Under the pieces are notes generated by a model. The model was not told where the DNA came from. It made no database searches and was given only the letters and a program-made list of their open reading frames with translations. From JAHRVQ01 sp051278195 (GTDB lineage Bacteria > Pseudomonadota > Gammaproteobacteria > Pseudomonadales > Azotimanducaceae), in contig JBNMQM010000019.1 of assembly GCA_051278195.1 (NCBI GenBank), positions 1 to 64,000 on the forward strand: 64,000 bases of DNA, read 5' to 3'. Below, piece after piece: positions 35,213 through 44,105 of this stretch. Position numbers and translations under genes: made by a program. Numbering within the stretch: the first letter of the stretch is position 1; each line of letters opens with the position of its first letter.

Positions 35213-35611
35213 ATGTTTTTAAGCTGGGAAGAAAATAAATTAATCGTAGACGCTCAGGAAAAGACTGGCCATATATCTGAATGTGTTGCTCAGAATGAGG
35301 GTGGCATTAGATTGGCACTAGGAGAATGCGTAGAGAAATCAATAAGTCTGCTGCAGACGAATATCAATAATGAATCGTTATACTTAATGTTCGAGTGGTG
35401 CGCGTTATCATCGATTCTCACTGTCGTTGTCACTGATAGCTCGAAAAAAATTGACTCGCAGCACATCGTGAAATGTACTTTTGCAAAGCTTGAAAGCGAG
35501 GATGTTCAGTATTGGCTTAGAGACTACTTTACGACCTGTGCATCGTTCATGAAATACTCGCTTGTCGCAGCATTTCATTGCGACAAAAGATCTGAGAGCA
35601 CCTTGCTCTAA
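35213..35611 (+). CDS. Unrecognised 132-residue protein
   Basis: A clean frame with a good AGGAG site 5-6 nt before the ATG, so probably a real gene. No signal peptide or membrane helix is evident. The composition is mixed alpha/beta, with five cysteines (for example E-C-V-A-Q, E-W-C-A-L, V-K-C-T-F, T-C-A-S-F). I do not recognise the family. It is flanked by the peroxiredoxin remnant and a convergent 2OG oxygenase, which gives no clear functional clue. Confidence 0.6.
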   Translation: MFLSWEENKLIVDAQEKTGHISECVAQNEGGIRLALGECVEKSISLLQTNINNESLYLMFEWCALSSILTVVVTDSSKKIDSQHIVKCTFAKLESEDVQYWLRDYFTTCASFMKYSLVAAFHCDKRSESTLL

Positions 35612-35621
35612 TCAGCTCATT

Positions 35622-36317
35622 TTATTCAGACCAGTACCAACTGGTCACGTTATAGCGATATTCATTTGCATATTCAGGGTTCAGCTTTCCCACCCAGTGC
35701 TCAGAGCCTTTTGAGGATGGATCAAACAGCACACAGCGGTTATAGGATGGAACAATACGAATAGGCTCTCCATCCCTACCTTTAAAAACCAGCTCACCAC
35801 CCGCGTCTTGGCGCCACTCTCTATTTAGATACAAGAGTAAACACACTTCTCTCCCTGGTGAATCATCGGCATGCTGCCCAACAAGGTCGCTAGTGTTTAG
35901 ACGAAAGAAGTTTGTATTGATGCCAGGCTTTGCCACGTTCATATCAGTCAACGGCACATCGAAAATACCTGATAACACCTGCATAAATTCATCCCCGCGT
36001 AAAAAGGACAGAAAGTCTTGAGCCATATCAGAACCAATCGAGTTTGCGCTAGGCGCTTCACGTTTCCAGATATCTCTACTGACAAATTGTTGAGCCTTAG
36101 TGGCACTTTCCCACTGGGTACTATCGACATATAAAGCCGAATAAGTATGCTTTTGAGCTTGCCAGTCATGAGGTTGTTGTAAAACCTGCATAACCTCATC
36201 GAGTTTGACGTCATCAAACAAATTATCAATCACGACGTAATTAGGGTGAGCGCACAATAGAGCTTCTCGATAAGCGCTTACTGCGGCGTCGGTTACCTGC
36301 TCAACTTTCAACCACAT
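35622..36317 (-). CDS. 2-oxoglutarate/Fe(II) oxygenase (prolyl hydroxylase-like)
   Basis: A 231-residue protein with the double-stranded beta-helix signature of 2OG-Fe(II) oxygenases. The iron ligands are His and Asp in V-G-Q-H-A-D-D and the distal His in S-E-H-W-V-G. L-L-L-Y-L-N-R-E-W follows the first pair, as in prolyl 4-hydroxylase-type members. The 2OG-binding Arg is probably in the C-terminal strand. It hydroxylates a protein residue or small molecule; the target is unknown. It ends 11 bp from the convergent gene at 35213 and is on the same strand as the peroxiredoxin gene. Confidence 0.8.
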   Translation of the reverse strand: MWLKVEQVTDAAVSAYREALLCAHPNYVVIDNLFDDVKLDEVMQVLQQPHDWQAQKHTYSALYVDSTQWESATKAQQFVSRDIWKREAPSANSIGSDMAQDFLSFLRGDEFMQVLSGIFDVPLTDMNVAKPGINTNFFRLNTSDLVGQHADDSPGREVCLLLYLNREWRQDAGGELVFKGRDGEPIRIVPSYNRCVLFDPSSKGSEHWVGKLNPEYANEYRYNVTSWYWSE

Positions 36318-36405
36318 AAAAACGGCTCACTTGTGTCCTAATATCTAGTTGTGGTCTGGTTGAACTGAACCGATGTGAAACGGCTAAGTACTATCTAGGT
36401 GCCAG

Positions 36406-37179
36406 CTAAGTGCTATCTAAATGGCTTTGAATAGCGGCGAGCACGACTTCTGGTCCAGAGCGCAACTGGTAACTATCGGCGTATTCAATCCAAAGCACCT
36501 TGCCATTGGCATCGATCAAAATCGTCGTCGGCACGGGCAAAGCTTCTGGTTCACCTTCGCCCGAGGGACCGGAATGGATCAGCTGATTCCTCAAACCAAA
36601 AGCGTCGATGACGATAAGGTCTCGATCCGACAACATCGTCGCCTTTAAGCCATGTACACCACGCCGTTTTTTGATGACCTCAGGTAAATCGGTACTAATC
36701 GTTAGCACTTGCAAGTTGCGCATCGCAAACTCGTCTTCTATTTCTGTCCATCGCCGTAACTCGGCGACGCAGTAGGGTCACCAGTGGCCGCGAAAGAATT
36801 TGATGAGCGTCGGATTACCCGTCAAGTCGCCGGAGTTAAAGCGTTCGCCATCGTCATTGAGGGCGACAAACTGAGGGATGACGTCGCCTACTTTTACCGG
36901 GTTTTCTGCGACTTTTTGCGGACTGATGTAAACAGTACCGGTCATGAATGCACCAACGATGATCGCACCAACCGCAGGAATACCACCGAACCATCGAGTG
37001 CCAACGATAAAGGTTGCTATGCCCAATACGGCCGCAGCGATAAACGCGACAACGAATAAAGTTGTATCTTGCGGCAGTGCAACAAGGTTCACCTGGCGGA
37101 ACCAAAATAGGACGAGCCCAATTGCCATAACAAGCGCAATGAACCCGAGCGAGGTACCTAATGCTTTTCTGTTAGTCAT
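36406..37179 (-). CDS. Membrane-anchored peroxiredoxin-like protein, candidate selenoprotein (UGA at codon 134)
   Basis: Read through one in-frame TGA (36778-36780), the gene encodes 257 residues. Three transmembrane helices (~8-30, ~40-62, ~66-85) lead to an AhpC/TSA thioredoxin-fold domain: V-K-V-G-D-V-I-P-Q-F, L-I-K-F-F-R-G-H-W, U134, P-Y-C-V-A-E-L-R-R-W, T-I-S-T-D, V-P-T-T-I-L-I-D. In cysteine homologues the sequence is R-G-x-W-C-P-Y-C, so TGA stands exactly at the first (peroxidatic) Cys and the second Cys (C137) is kept. Both flanks are intact and in the same frame. A SECIS-like hairpin follows the TGA. Read as stop, it would split into a 133-residue membrane stub and a 105-residue fragment. 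Confidence 0.8.
36751..36767 (-). promoter_or_regulatory. Candidate bacterial SECIS hairpin in the peroxiredoxin-like gene
   Basis: In the mRNA, starting 11 nt after UGA, UCGCCG pairs perfectly with CGGCGA around the loop AGUUA. The loop carries G followed by U, at 18-19 nt from the UGA. Bacterial SECIS elements are short stem-loops just downstream of UGA with a G (often GU) in the apical loop, read by SelB. Confidence 0.65.
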
Positions 37180-37314
37180 ATCGCATCGTCCTTTGTCTGA
37201 TGTCTTACTGTTGGCGCCACAGGATAAATAGTCTAACCCAATTTTGCGGCAGAGACGGGCCGATCTCCAGATGCAGCTAAACTCGGTAGTTTAATCGGTG
37301 GTTTGTTCAGAGTG

Positions 37315-38046
37315 TCAGGCAATGATCCGCCAAAGGTACCCTCGACCCGTGCTTCTATAGGTGCGCAAAAACGTCCGCTCACGTTCGATTTCGCCCAGCT
37401 TTGGTTGCAGAGCGACGTGGCGCGGATCATCTCGATGCTTGACCGCTGCCGCTTCGTTTTTAAACGCCGCCACAAACAACATATCTCCAGTCTTGATGTC
37501 AGGGCCACGATCGGCGTCACCCTGCGCGATGCAGCCGTTATAGATCAATGTATCCGGCTCAGCATCGAAGCAATACGCAGCATGCTCGCCGGTGACGTCA
37601 ATGTAGCGTTGTTTCATTTCGTCGCTGGCAAATCGAGTGCCAATCAGCGTGATGAGAACATCAGCATCCCGCATAGGCGCCTCATCTATCGCTCTTGACC
37701 ACCACCCATAATGGGCAATATCTGCAAAGTGATTACTCATGACACGCCGTCGCGTCATCTTTCGTCCGCCCATTGTTTCCATCAGCGTGTTATGCGCTGG
37801 CCGCGCTAAATGCGCATCGATGCTTGCGCGACCGTTTGTGTAACGTTCAAAAACCAGCACATGGTCGGTGTCCTGATCAGAAACAGCTGCTTCGTAGGAA
37901 CTGGTTTCCGGCTCACCTGCCAGCGCATCCTCGCCTCGGTTGCGCCATACATCCAGCCACTCGTTCACAGAAGTGGTCTCGGTACGGACCTGATACTCAA
38001 CCAGAGCTGTTAACGGCGACGTAGCTTGATTATCACTATTTTCATT
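37315..38046 (-). CDS. Tandem antibiotic-biosynthesis-monooxygenase-like (ABM) protein
   Basis: About 243 residues with two ferredoxin-like ABM-type halves. The first (~15-110) has V-L-V-F-E-R-Y-T-N-G-R-A-S-I-D-A-H; the second (~130-235) has M-L-F-V-A-A-F-K-N-E-A-A-A-V-K-H-R. In each half an aromatic/acidic strand is followed by an Ala/His-rich helix, typical for this fold. ABM proteins are small cofactor-free oxygenases or quinol-binding enzymes. The start is the inner ATG (M-N-E-N-S-D-N-Q). It lies 135 bp upstream of the peroxiredoxin gene on the same strand. Function not assigned. Confidence 0.65.
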   Translation of the reverse strand, partial: NENSDNQATSPLTALVEYQVRTETTSVNEWLDVWRNRGEDALAGEPETSSYEAAVSDQDTDHVLVFERYTNGRASIDAHLARPAHNTLMETMGGRKMTRRRVMSNHFADIAHYGWWSRAIDEAPMRDADVLITLIGTRFASDEMKQRYIDVTGEHAAYCFDAEPDTLIYNGCIAQGDADRGPDIKTGDMLFVAAFKNEAAAVKHRDDPRHVALQPKLGEIERERTFLRTYRSTGRGYLWRIIA

Positions 38047-38490
38047 CATTAGCCGCACTCAGATCGCCAGCCACCGTAACTCTTTTGAGGAACTCGGGGC
38101 GGAGTAACATTTATGATCATCTACTGTGATCGTTCTAAAACACGTCCGTCGTAACACTACCGTAAATTTACTCCGACCAAAATAGTAACGTTCCTGCGTG
38201 CGGTCAGCTTGATGCAATCGGAACTCAAGGCTTATTTGGAGGCTGACGACTCGGCGAGCATGATCAAACCCAGTTAGCTCAAGAGTCACTCTGTTCTGCG
38301 GCCCGTCGCGGTGGCGCTTTTATGGTATCAGTCTGAGACCCTACTCACACGATGAGCGCATGAAGCCTCTGCTGAAAGCCAGGCACTTGCTGTCTTATTT
38401 GCCTGAGGCTACTGTCAGCGAGCGCGGAAATTGGTCGAGTTGGCGTAAAGCTAGTACACGGTCAGTAACTGGTGACCAAAATCTTGACGC
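38047..38490. other. Intergenic region without recognisable feature
   Basis: About 440 bp between two minus-strand genes. Short open frames exist on both strands but match nothing known to me, and no strong hairpin or repeat is visible. It could contain a decayed gene. Confidence 0.45.
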
Positions 38491-39105
38491 TCAATCCCAA
38501 CGATCAAAGCGCATCACGTCTTCAACCGGTCGACGCGCTACCGGGCCAAATTTACCCATCGGATATCCAACTGGAATCAAACAGAGCGCTGCAAATGTTT
38601 CCGGCAGATTAAGCACTTCACGCACCGCATCTTGGTCGCGCAAGGCCAATGTTGTTGGCGCAGCAGCAAGCCCGACAGATCGCGCCGTTAACAAAAGATT
38701 TTGGATACCCGGCCAAACTGAGCCAGCACTCCTGTAGACACCCAACCCTTCGACTTTTTCTGGGTAGTCAAAACAGGCAACAATCAGCGCGGGAACTTCA
38801 TGCAGATGATCCATCTGCCAAACTACGGCATCAAGCATGCGCTTATGTTTTTCCGAGTCGGGTTTTTTAACACCTGCAGAAATGTAAGGCTCGCCGTGCA
38901 GACGATTCAGATCAGCTAGCTGCTTCTTTACGGCGGGATCGCGCACGACTATCCATCTAGCATTTTGTGAGTTTGAACCCGACGGAGCTTGATTTGCGGC
39001 ATCAATCAATTGAACAAGAAGCCGCTCTGGCACCTCATCTGATTTAAGACGACGCATCGCCCGACAATTATATACAGCTTCACTTAAACTCAAATCTTCA
39101 GACAC
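38491..39105 (-). CDS. Nitroreductase-family protein (second copy)
   Basis: A 204-residue flavoprotein with C-R-A-M-R-R-L-K near the N-terminus, A-P-S-G-S-N-S-Q-N-A-R-W-I-V-V and the helix I-Q-N-L-L-L-T-A-R-S-V-G-L-A-A. This is the FMN-site pattern of nitroreductases of the FbiB/NADH dehydrogenase-like group. The start is GTG at 39105, with GAGGGGG about 7 nt before it. It is related to, but clearly different from, the gene at 7746. It lies downstream of the acyl-CoA synthetase and may be co-transcribed, suggesting reduction of an unsaturated CoA-linked or ring substrate (inference). Confidence 0.87.
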   Translation of the reverse strand: MSEDLSLSEAVYNCRAMRRLKSDEVPERLLVQLIDAANQAPSGSNSQNARWIVVRDPAVKKQLADLNRLHGEPYISAGVKKPDSEKHKRMLDAVVWQMDHLHEVPALIVACFDYPEKVEGLGVYRSAGSVWPGIQNLLLTARSVGLAAAPTTLALRDQDAVREVLNLPETFAALCLIPVGYPMGKFGPVARRPVEDVMRFDRWD

Positions 39106-39173
39106 AAGCTTCCCCCTCGTTAATCGTCACTACTCTACCGTCCTGTCTAAATCAATTTCGAGACTGCGTTACC

Positions 39174-40748
39174 CTAGATGTTCCGACCGGTGTCTTGCCA
39201 ATACTTGTCTCGTAATAGTCGCTTCAGCAATTTACCTGTCGGATGGCGCGGCAGACTGTCTTCATAGTCAACGGACCTAGGCACTTTGAATCCGGCGAGG
39301 TGCTCCCGGCAATGAGCAATCAGATCTTCCGTTAGTTGTTCCCCGGGCTCAATACCCTGTGCGAGTTCTACGGCAGCTTTTACTTCTTCGCCAAAGTCAT
39401 CATTCGGCACCCCAAAAACTGCTGCATCAAGTACCGCCGGATGACCGATCAGGGCCGCTTCGATTTCCGCGGGATAAATGTTCACACCACCAGAAATAAT
39501 CATGTCGATCTTGCGATCACTCATGAATAGATAACCGTCTTCGTCCAGATAACCAATATCGCCAAAGGTGAATACGCCCGGCTCAAGGTGTGCGTCAGAC
39601 GTTTTCTCCGGCGCATTATGATATTCAAAATCCGAACCCATCAGATTCTTGACATACAAGGTGCCCGATTCACCAGTGGCAGCTTGCGAACCATCTTCCT
39701 TAATAACAATAACCTCCATAATTGCCACTGGCTTACCCAACGTGCCCGGGCGATTCAGCCAGTCTTCCGAACTCACTGTCGTGACGATTGAGCCTTCTGT
39801 TGAGCCATAATATTCATTGACCACAGGGCCCCACCATTCAATCATCTGGCGTTTTATCTGTGGCGGGCAAGGTGCTGCACCATGCCAAACCACACTCAGG
39901 CTACTGCCATCGAAGCCCTTCTTAACGTCTTCCTCTAGTCGCAGCATGCGAGTGAATTGTGTCGGTACCAAATGAATGTTGGTGATTTTGTACTGATCAA
40001 TTAGCTTAAGTGTTTCTTCGCCATCAAACTTATGCCGCATCACAATACTGCTGCCAGCCAGCATTGGCAGAAACGAAAATGCCCATTGTGCCGAATGGTA
40101 GATGGGACCCACGAGTAAGCTTCTGCCTCCGGGTGTCATTTGCAGCATACCCGAGAGGCCGTCTCCGACCATCTTAAGCACCTCAACGGGCGCACCGGTT
40201 TGTGAAAGACCGCTCTTTACGCCCTTGGGATTGCCGGTAGTGCCGGACGTATAAAACATCGGGCCGCCGAGGAGTTGATCTTCCGGTTCTGCCGCTGATT
40301 GTGCGCTAAGAAATTCCTCGTACGGGATCGCTTGTTCTGTTTCATCGGCGAACGCATCACTGCCTAGGATTACGACAGCATCTAGGTTTGGGCGTTCGGC
40401 TAGTAACATTGTAGCTTCAGCAAGCTCAATAAACCGCGAATCGACCAGTAGTACTTTTGAGCCTGAATCGCTGAGGACATAGGCGACTTCTGCAGCAACA
40501 AGGTGCCAGTTAATCGGCACCAACAACCACCCGCCATGGGAGGCGGCCGTAAAGGCTTCAATATATTCACGCCGATTACCGCTAATCACGGCAAACGCGT
40601 CACCGGTCTTAAGCCCTTTTGAGCGCAACGCATGCACCAATTGATTTACTCGTGAATTGAACTCTGACCAGGTGGTTTCACCAAAGTCATCTGCTAGAGC
40701 AATTTCATCGGGTTTTTCGGTCGCGTATGGTGCTATCAGACTCGCCAT
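39174..40748 (-). CDS. Acyl-CoA synthetase (AMP-binding family)
   Basis: About 524 residues. The ATP-binding P-loop reads Y-T-S-G-T-T-G-N-P-K-G; Y-Y-G-S-T-E-G is the A5 core; D-R-K-I-D-M-I-I-S-G-G-V-N-I-Y-P is the hinge; the catalytic Lys is in P-T-G-K-L-L-K-R. It activates a carboxylic acid to acyl-CoA through acyl-AMP. The sequence style is that of FadD3/FadD13-like ligases used for steroid-ring or terpenoid acids, but specificity cannot be fixed here. ATG at 40748 is preferred over GTG at 40757; neither has a strong ribosome site. Confidence 0.9.
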   Translation of the reverse strand: MASLIAPYATEKPDEIALADDFGETTWSEFNSRVNQLVHALRSKGLKTGDAFAVISGNRREYIEAFTAASHGGWLLVPINWHLVAAEVAYVLSDSGSKVLLVDSRFIELAEATMLLAERPNLDAVVILGSDAFADETEQAIPYEEFLSAQSAAEPEDQLLGGPMFYTSGTTGNPKGVKSGLSQTGAPVEVLKMVGDGLSGMLQMTPGGRSLLVGPIYHSAQWAFSFLPMLAGSSIVMRHKFDGEETLKLIDQYKITNIHLVPTQFTRMLRLEEDVKKGFDGSSLSVVWHGAAPCPPQIKRQMIEWWGPVVNEYYGSTEGSIVTTVSSEDWLNRPGTLGKPVAIMEVIVIKEDGSQAATGESGTLYVKNLMGSDFEYHNAPEKTSDAHLEPGVFTFGDIGYLDEDGYLFMSDRKIDMIISGGVNIYPAEIEAALIGHPAVLDAAVFGVPNDDFGEEVKAAVELAQGIEPGEQLTEDLIAHCREHLAGFKVPRSVDYEDSLPRHPTGKLLKRLLRDKYWQDTGRNI

Positions 40749-40840
40749 AATTTTCACATCTGCAAAAGATAAAGATCATAGCATGCAGTTTTGAGCCAGA
40801 TGAATACAGCGGCGATGTTCAAAAACACGGTCGCCGTAAG

Positions 40841-42745
40841 CTACTGAAGGTGGGCCTCAAGGAACTGCTCTAGGGCGACCAGCATCCCATGCCTTGATTC
40901 ACCATTCAGCATGTAGTGCGTTCCGGTATCCAACTCGACATAGGTGCTATCGCGCTTCAAGCCTTTAAGCGTCCGGTGCAGTCGCTTTGTCTGCTTGTAT
41001 GAAATTCTGGCATCGTTGGTTGATGCAATCAGCAAGACCGGTGCAGTGATCTGGTTCGCTTGTTGTTGCGGTGACACCTTGGCATCTTTATGGCCTTCTA
41101 AACCCATCCTTTTGGTCCAATCTCGACCACCAACAAGATTACGATCTTTTGATTTGAGGGACGGCAGGTCCATCACTCCATTTATTGAGATCCCGCACTT
41201 GTATAGCTGAGGCTGTTGAACAAGACCCATCATGGCTGCGTATCCGCCATAGGAGACACCAGCGATACAGATTTTTTCCGCAATCGCATAGCCCTGCTCA
41301 ATCAGCCAGAGTGTCGTATCTGTCAAGTCTTGTTGCATCAAACCACCCCATTGCTTATGGCCCTTATCCTCAAATGATTTGCCGTAGCCTGTGCTGCCGC
41401 GAAAATTTGGTTTGATAACCACATAGCCACGACTCGCAAGAAACTGAGATAGGTAATCCCAGTCAGCTGAATCTCGAGCTGATGGTCCGCCATGGGGCAA
41501 GACAACGGCCGGTCTAGCTTCCCCATCGCCATCCGGCAATGTGATGTATGCGGGTATTTGCCTGCCGTCAGTAACTGGAATGTTGACCCGCCGAGTCTCT
41601 CCACTTAAGGTTGGATCGATATCACTTCGGTGACTCGCCAAGTGGTTCAGCTTTCGGTTGTCTCGGTCATAGATATAATATTGTCCGGGGTCTCGGTCAT
41701 CGTAGGCCAATACCACGTAGAGGTTGGCATCACGCGACTTGTCAGTTACCGCCACCACCTTTCCTGGCAGAGCTTTCTCTAAGCTACGTTGAACAACAGA
41801 GAAGTCCTGATCGAAGTACTCATAGCGACGAAAATCATCGGTGTACTCGACCCCAATGACCTTACCCGTTGCGGGGTGGTAGCGCATCGAGCCTATGTCA
41901 ACTTCCGGGTGGGTAAATAGAGTTTTGATTGCCTGTCCGGATTCCATGTCTACCAACAGCATGCTTCTGGTTCCATGTTCGTTGCCTGCCATCATATAAA
42001 GTTGGCCGGGTTCTGGTCCCAGGCCTACGAATTCGTAGTTTAGCAAGTCAGCTCTGGTGAACTTTTGCCACTTATTGTCTTTGTCTAGATACAGAATGTT
42101 CAGCTTCACGCCACGGGCTTTAAATCCGAAGCCGAGTCGAATCTTGCCCTGGTCATCGCTAAACCAGTCGTTAATACCAGAACGTTGCTTTTGATAGATC
42201 TTGCGCTTACCCGTGCGAACATTGGTTTTATAAATGCTCGGATAGCCGTCCAACTCAAAATCCAGCTCCAACAATAAGTGATCCGGGTCATTCATCAAGC
42301 GATCAACCACCCGCTCTTGCTGAGAGGCGAAATCACGGGAGCGACGCTTAGGCCTTCCTAACCAGTAAATTTTGTTCTCGGCAAAATCGTAGGCAATCAA
42401 ACGAGTTTCTGTTGTTTTGATGCGAAATTGTGGCCGCTTTAGCGTCATGTGAACCGTAAAAACCACCACATCTTCCGCTTTCCAAAAAAACTCCACTAGC
42501 TCCAACTCATCTTCCCAAGGGCGCACGAATTTTGGATCAGTTCCGTCGAGATTGTGAACCACGAGTACACGACGACCGTCGCGAGGCACGAAGTAGGCAA
42601 TCTTGCCGCCGGTCGGCGATAGCTGATAGTTGCTGATAGGCAACGTCGAAAAGAACTTTACGGGCTGTATAGACGGCGCAGCGAATGCAGCAGGACCCGT
42701 TAAAATGATGAGCAGTAAGACACAATATTGATATAGTTGCCGCAC
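40841..42745 (-). CDS. S9-family prolyl oligopeptidase-like peptidase, exported
   Basis: A 634-residue protein with a signal peptide (M-R-Q-L-Y-Q-Y-C-V-L-L-L-I-I-L, ending A-A-F-A). Residues ~30-370 form a beta-propeller and ~380-634 a catalytic alpha/beta hydrolase. The nucleophile is in G-V-S-Y-G-G-Y-A-A, the Asp in S-T-N-D-A-R-I and the His in D-T-G-T-H-Y-M. Such S9C/acylaminoacyl-type enzymes degrade short peptides in the periplasm. The gene ends 92 bp upstream of the acyl-CoA synthetase start on the same strand; it seems independent. Confidence 0.93.
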   Translation of the reverse strand: MRQLYQYCVLLLIILTGPAAFAAPSIQPVKFFSTLPISNYQLSPTGGKIAYFVPRDGRRVLVVHNLDGTDPKFVRPWEDELELVEFFWKAEDVVVFTVHMTLKRPQFRIKTTETRLIAYDFAENKIYWLGRPKRRSRDFASQQERVVDRLMNDPDHLLLELDFELDGYPSIYKTNVRTGKRKIYQKQRSGINDWFSDDQGKIRLGFGFKARGVKLNILYLDKDNKWQKFTRADLLNYEFVGLGPEPGQLYMMAGNEHGTRSMLLVDMESGQAIKTLFTHPEVDIGSMRYHPATGKVIGVEYTDDFRRYEYFDQDFSVVQRSLEKALPGKVVAVTDKSRDANLYVVLAYDDRDPGQYYIYDRDNRKLNHLASHRSDIDPTLSGETRRVNIPVTDGRQIPAYITLPDGDGEARPAVVLPHGGPSARDSADWDYLSQFLASRGYVVIKPNFRGSTGYGKSFEDKGHKQWGGLMQQDLTDTTLWLIEQGYAIAEKICIAGVSYGGYAAMMGLVQQPQLYKCGISINGVMDLPSLKSKDRNLVGGRDWTKRMGLEGHKDAKVSPQQQANQITAPVLLIASTNDARISYKQTKRLHRTLKGLKRDSTYVELDTGTHYMLNGESRHGMLVALEQFLEAHLQ

Positions 42746-42831
42746 AAACGCTCCAAGGGAAAATCGTTAGTCCCGCTGATTCTACGACAACCTATGCTTT
42801 GATTCTGTTTTATATATTAGCCGACAGCCGT

Positions 42832-43242
42832 CTACCGTATAACGCCATGAACCCGCTCGACGGCAATCCTAAGAATGACCCTTTTTTGTTGGGTCAGCCA
42901 GCCATCAAGGTCACTTGGCAACTCGTAACCTGTGTCTGCAATATTCTCAAACACGGCTACCGTCGAAGCCTTGATGTTCTGAGTTTCGATGCTGGCTTTG
43001 CCTTCAATCGCAACAAAATTGAAGGGCTCGCTATTGGTCATCACGCAGAGATTACACCGACCATCGGCCTCGAGTAACCGGCGCTTGAAAGTACCCCCGG
43101 GTGTACTGATCACAAGTGAATCATCTTCACGGGCGTACGCTACGACAGAAGATACTGGTGCGCCTCCGCTACGAAGAGCAGTGAGCACTGCCCAACGGTG
43201 ATCTGAGACGAATTGATCAAATGTCGGATTGCTTGAAATCAT
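42832..43242 (-). CDS. PNPOx/F420-type split-barrel oxidoreductase
   Basis: A 136-residue protein starting M-I-S-S-N-P-T-F-D-Q-F-V-S-D-H-R-W-A-V-L-T-A-L-R. It has P-V-S-S-V-V-A-Y and T-F-K-R-R-L-L-E-A-D-G-R-C-N-L-C-V-M-T, the strand-helix pattern of PPOX-class FMN/F420-binding oxidoreductases. The substrate is unknown. The inner ATG at 43242 is used; the frame is open to 43254. It lies directly downstream of the TetR gene (63 bp) and is probably in its operon. Confidence 0.8.
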   Translation of the reverse strand: MISSNPTFDQFVSDHRWAVLTALRSGGAPVSSVVAYAREDDSLVISTPGGTFKRRLLEADGRCNLCVMTNSEPFNFVAIEGKASIETQNIKASTVAVFENIADTGYELPSDLDGWLTQQKRVILRIAVERVHGVIR

Positions 43243-43305
43243 AGTGACCTCCATAGAATTACATCAATATTACATACCGTCATTTTGTCGTCTATAACCC
43301 GTAGG

Positions 43306-43887
43306 CTATTTGGTTTTCCCCGCAGCCTTGACTGCTGCTGCGGCAATAGACATCGCAATTTGATCAGCCGTTTTTTTAGAAGCCACTGCTCTGGCCAAGG
43401 TGAGCCCACCAATAAGCGTACCTAGCACCGCCCAGGCCCTAGCCAAACGTTCTTCGTCTGACTTGCCAATAAGACCTTCCGCCATAAGCTCAACTATCTC
43501 GATCATCTTCTTTTCATATATAGCGTGTAACTCAGGTTTGGTACGAACAACTTCAGGAGAGAGAGTTGTCATTGCACAGCCACATGAAAGGTTGTCGCGA
43601 TGCGCTTGGCCTAAATAATAGTCTGAAAAAGCTTTAATCCATTGCTTACCATGCTGAAGTTGAAACTCGGGGATTGAAGCTATGACCTCATCAAGACCTG
43701 CGGACAATGCCGCTTCAAACGCGCCATCTTTTGAGCCCAAGTGAGCATAAAGTGCACCCGATGTAACACCGGCTTTTTTAGCGATGCCGTCAACACCGAT
43801 CCCCGCATAACCGTTGCTTCTAAAGCCTTGACTCGCAGCATTGATAATACGTTGTCTTGTTTCTTGTTTTTTGCTCACCTTCGTCAT
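43306..43887 (-). CDS. TetR-family transcriptional regulator
   Basis: A 193-residue repressor-type protein. The DNA-binding helix-turn-helix is at residues ~10-55 (R-I-I-N-A-A-S-Q-G-F-R-S-N-G-Y-A-G-I-G-V-D-G-I-A split around V-T-S-G-A-L-Y-A-H-L). The ligand-binding half contains C-G-C-A-M-T-T-L-S-P-E-V. This layout is typical of the AcrR/YcdC group that controls neighbouring oxidoreductases. Three very similar AT-rich palindromes in the divergent gap (43941-44030) are probable binding sites, controlling both this gene and the tautomerase gene at 44106. Confidence 0.9.
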   Translation of the reverse strand: MTKVSKKQETRQRIINAASQGFRSNGYAGIGVDGIAKKAGVTSGALYAHLGSKDGAFEAALSAGLDEVIASIPEFQLQHGKQWIKAFSDYYLGQAHRDNLSCGCAMTTLSPEVVRTKPELHAIYEKKMIEIVELMAEGLIGKSDEERLARAWAVLGTLIGGLTLARAVASKKTADQIAMSIAAAAVKAAGKTK

Positions 43888-43940
43888 TTAAACATCCGCA
43901 CCCTTAAATATATCCGCAGTATAACCATGCCCCAACCAAT

Positions 43941-44030
43941 AATATAGAAGTCGTTATATTTTAACTTGACAATATAACGACCGCTATATAAAGTCGCCTC
44001 GATTGCCAGACATAACGATCGCTATATTTA
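43941..44030. promoter_or_regulatory. Three-site TetR operator with overlapping promoter
   Basis: Three related 20-bp sites: AATATAACGACTTCTATATT (43941-43960, read on the minus strand), AATATAACGACCGCTATATA (43971-43990) and ACATAACGATCGCTATATTT (44011-44030). Each is a near-palindrome around ACGAYCGC. A TTGACA (43966-43971) and a TATAAA (43987-43992) around the middle site look like a promoter for the plus-strand genes, so binding would block it. The adjacent TetR gene is the natural binder. Confidence 0.75.
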
Positions 44031-44105
44031 AGTTGAAGCAAAAGTCGTCTTAAAACGACTTCGACTAACTACAAACGATTTACCTAACCGTTATAGGAAA
44101 ACACT

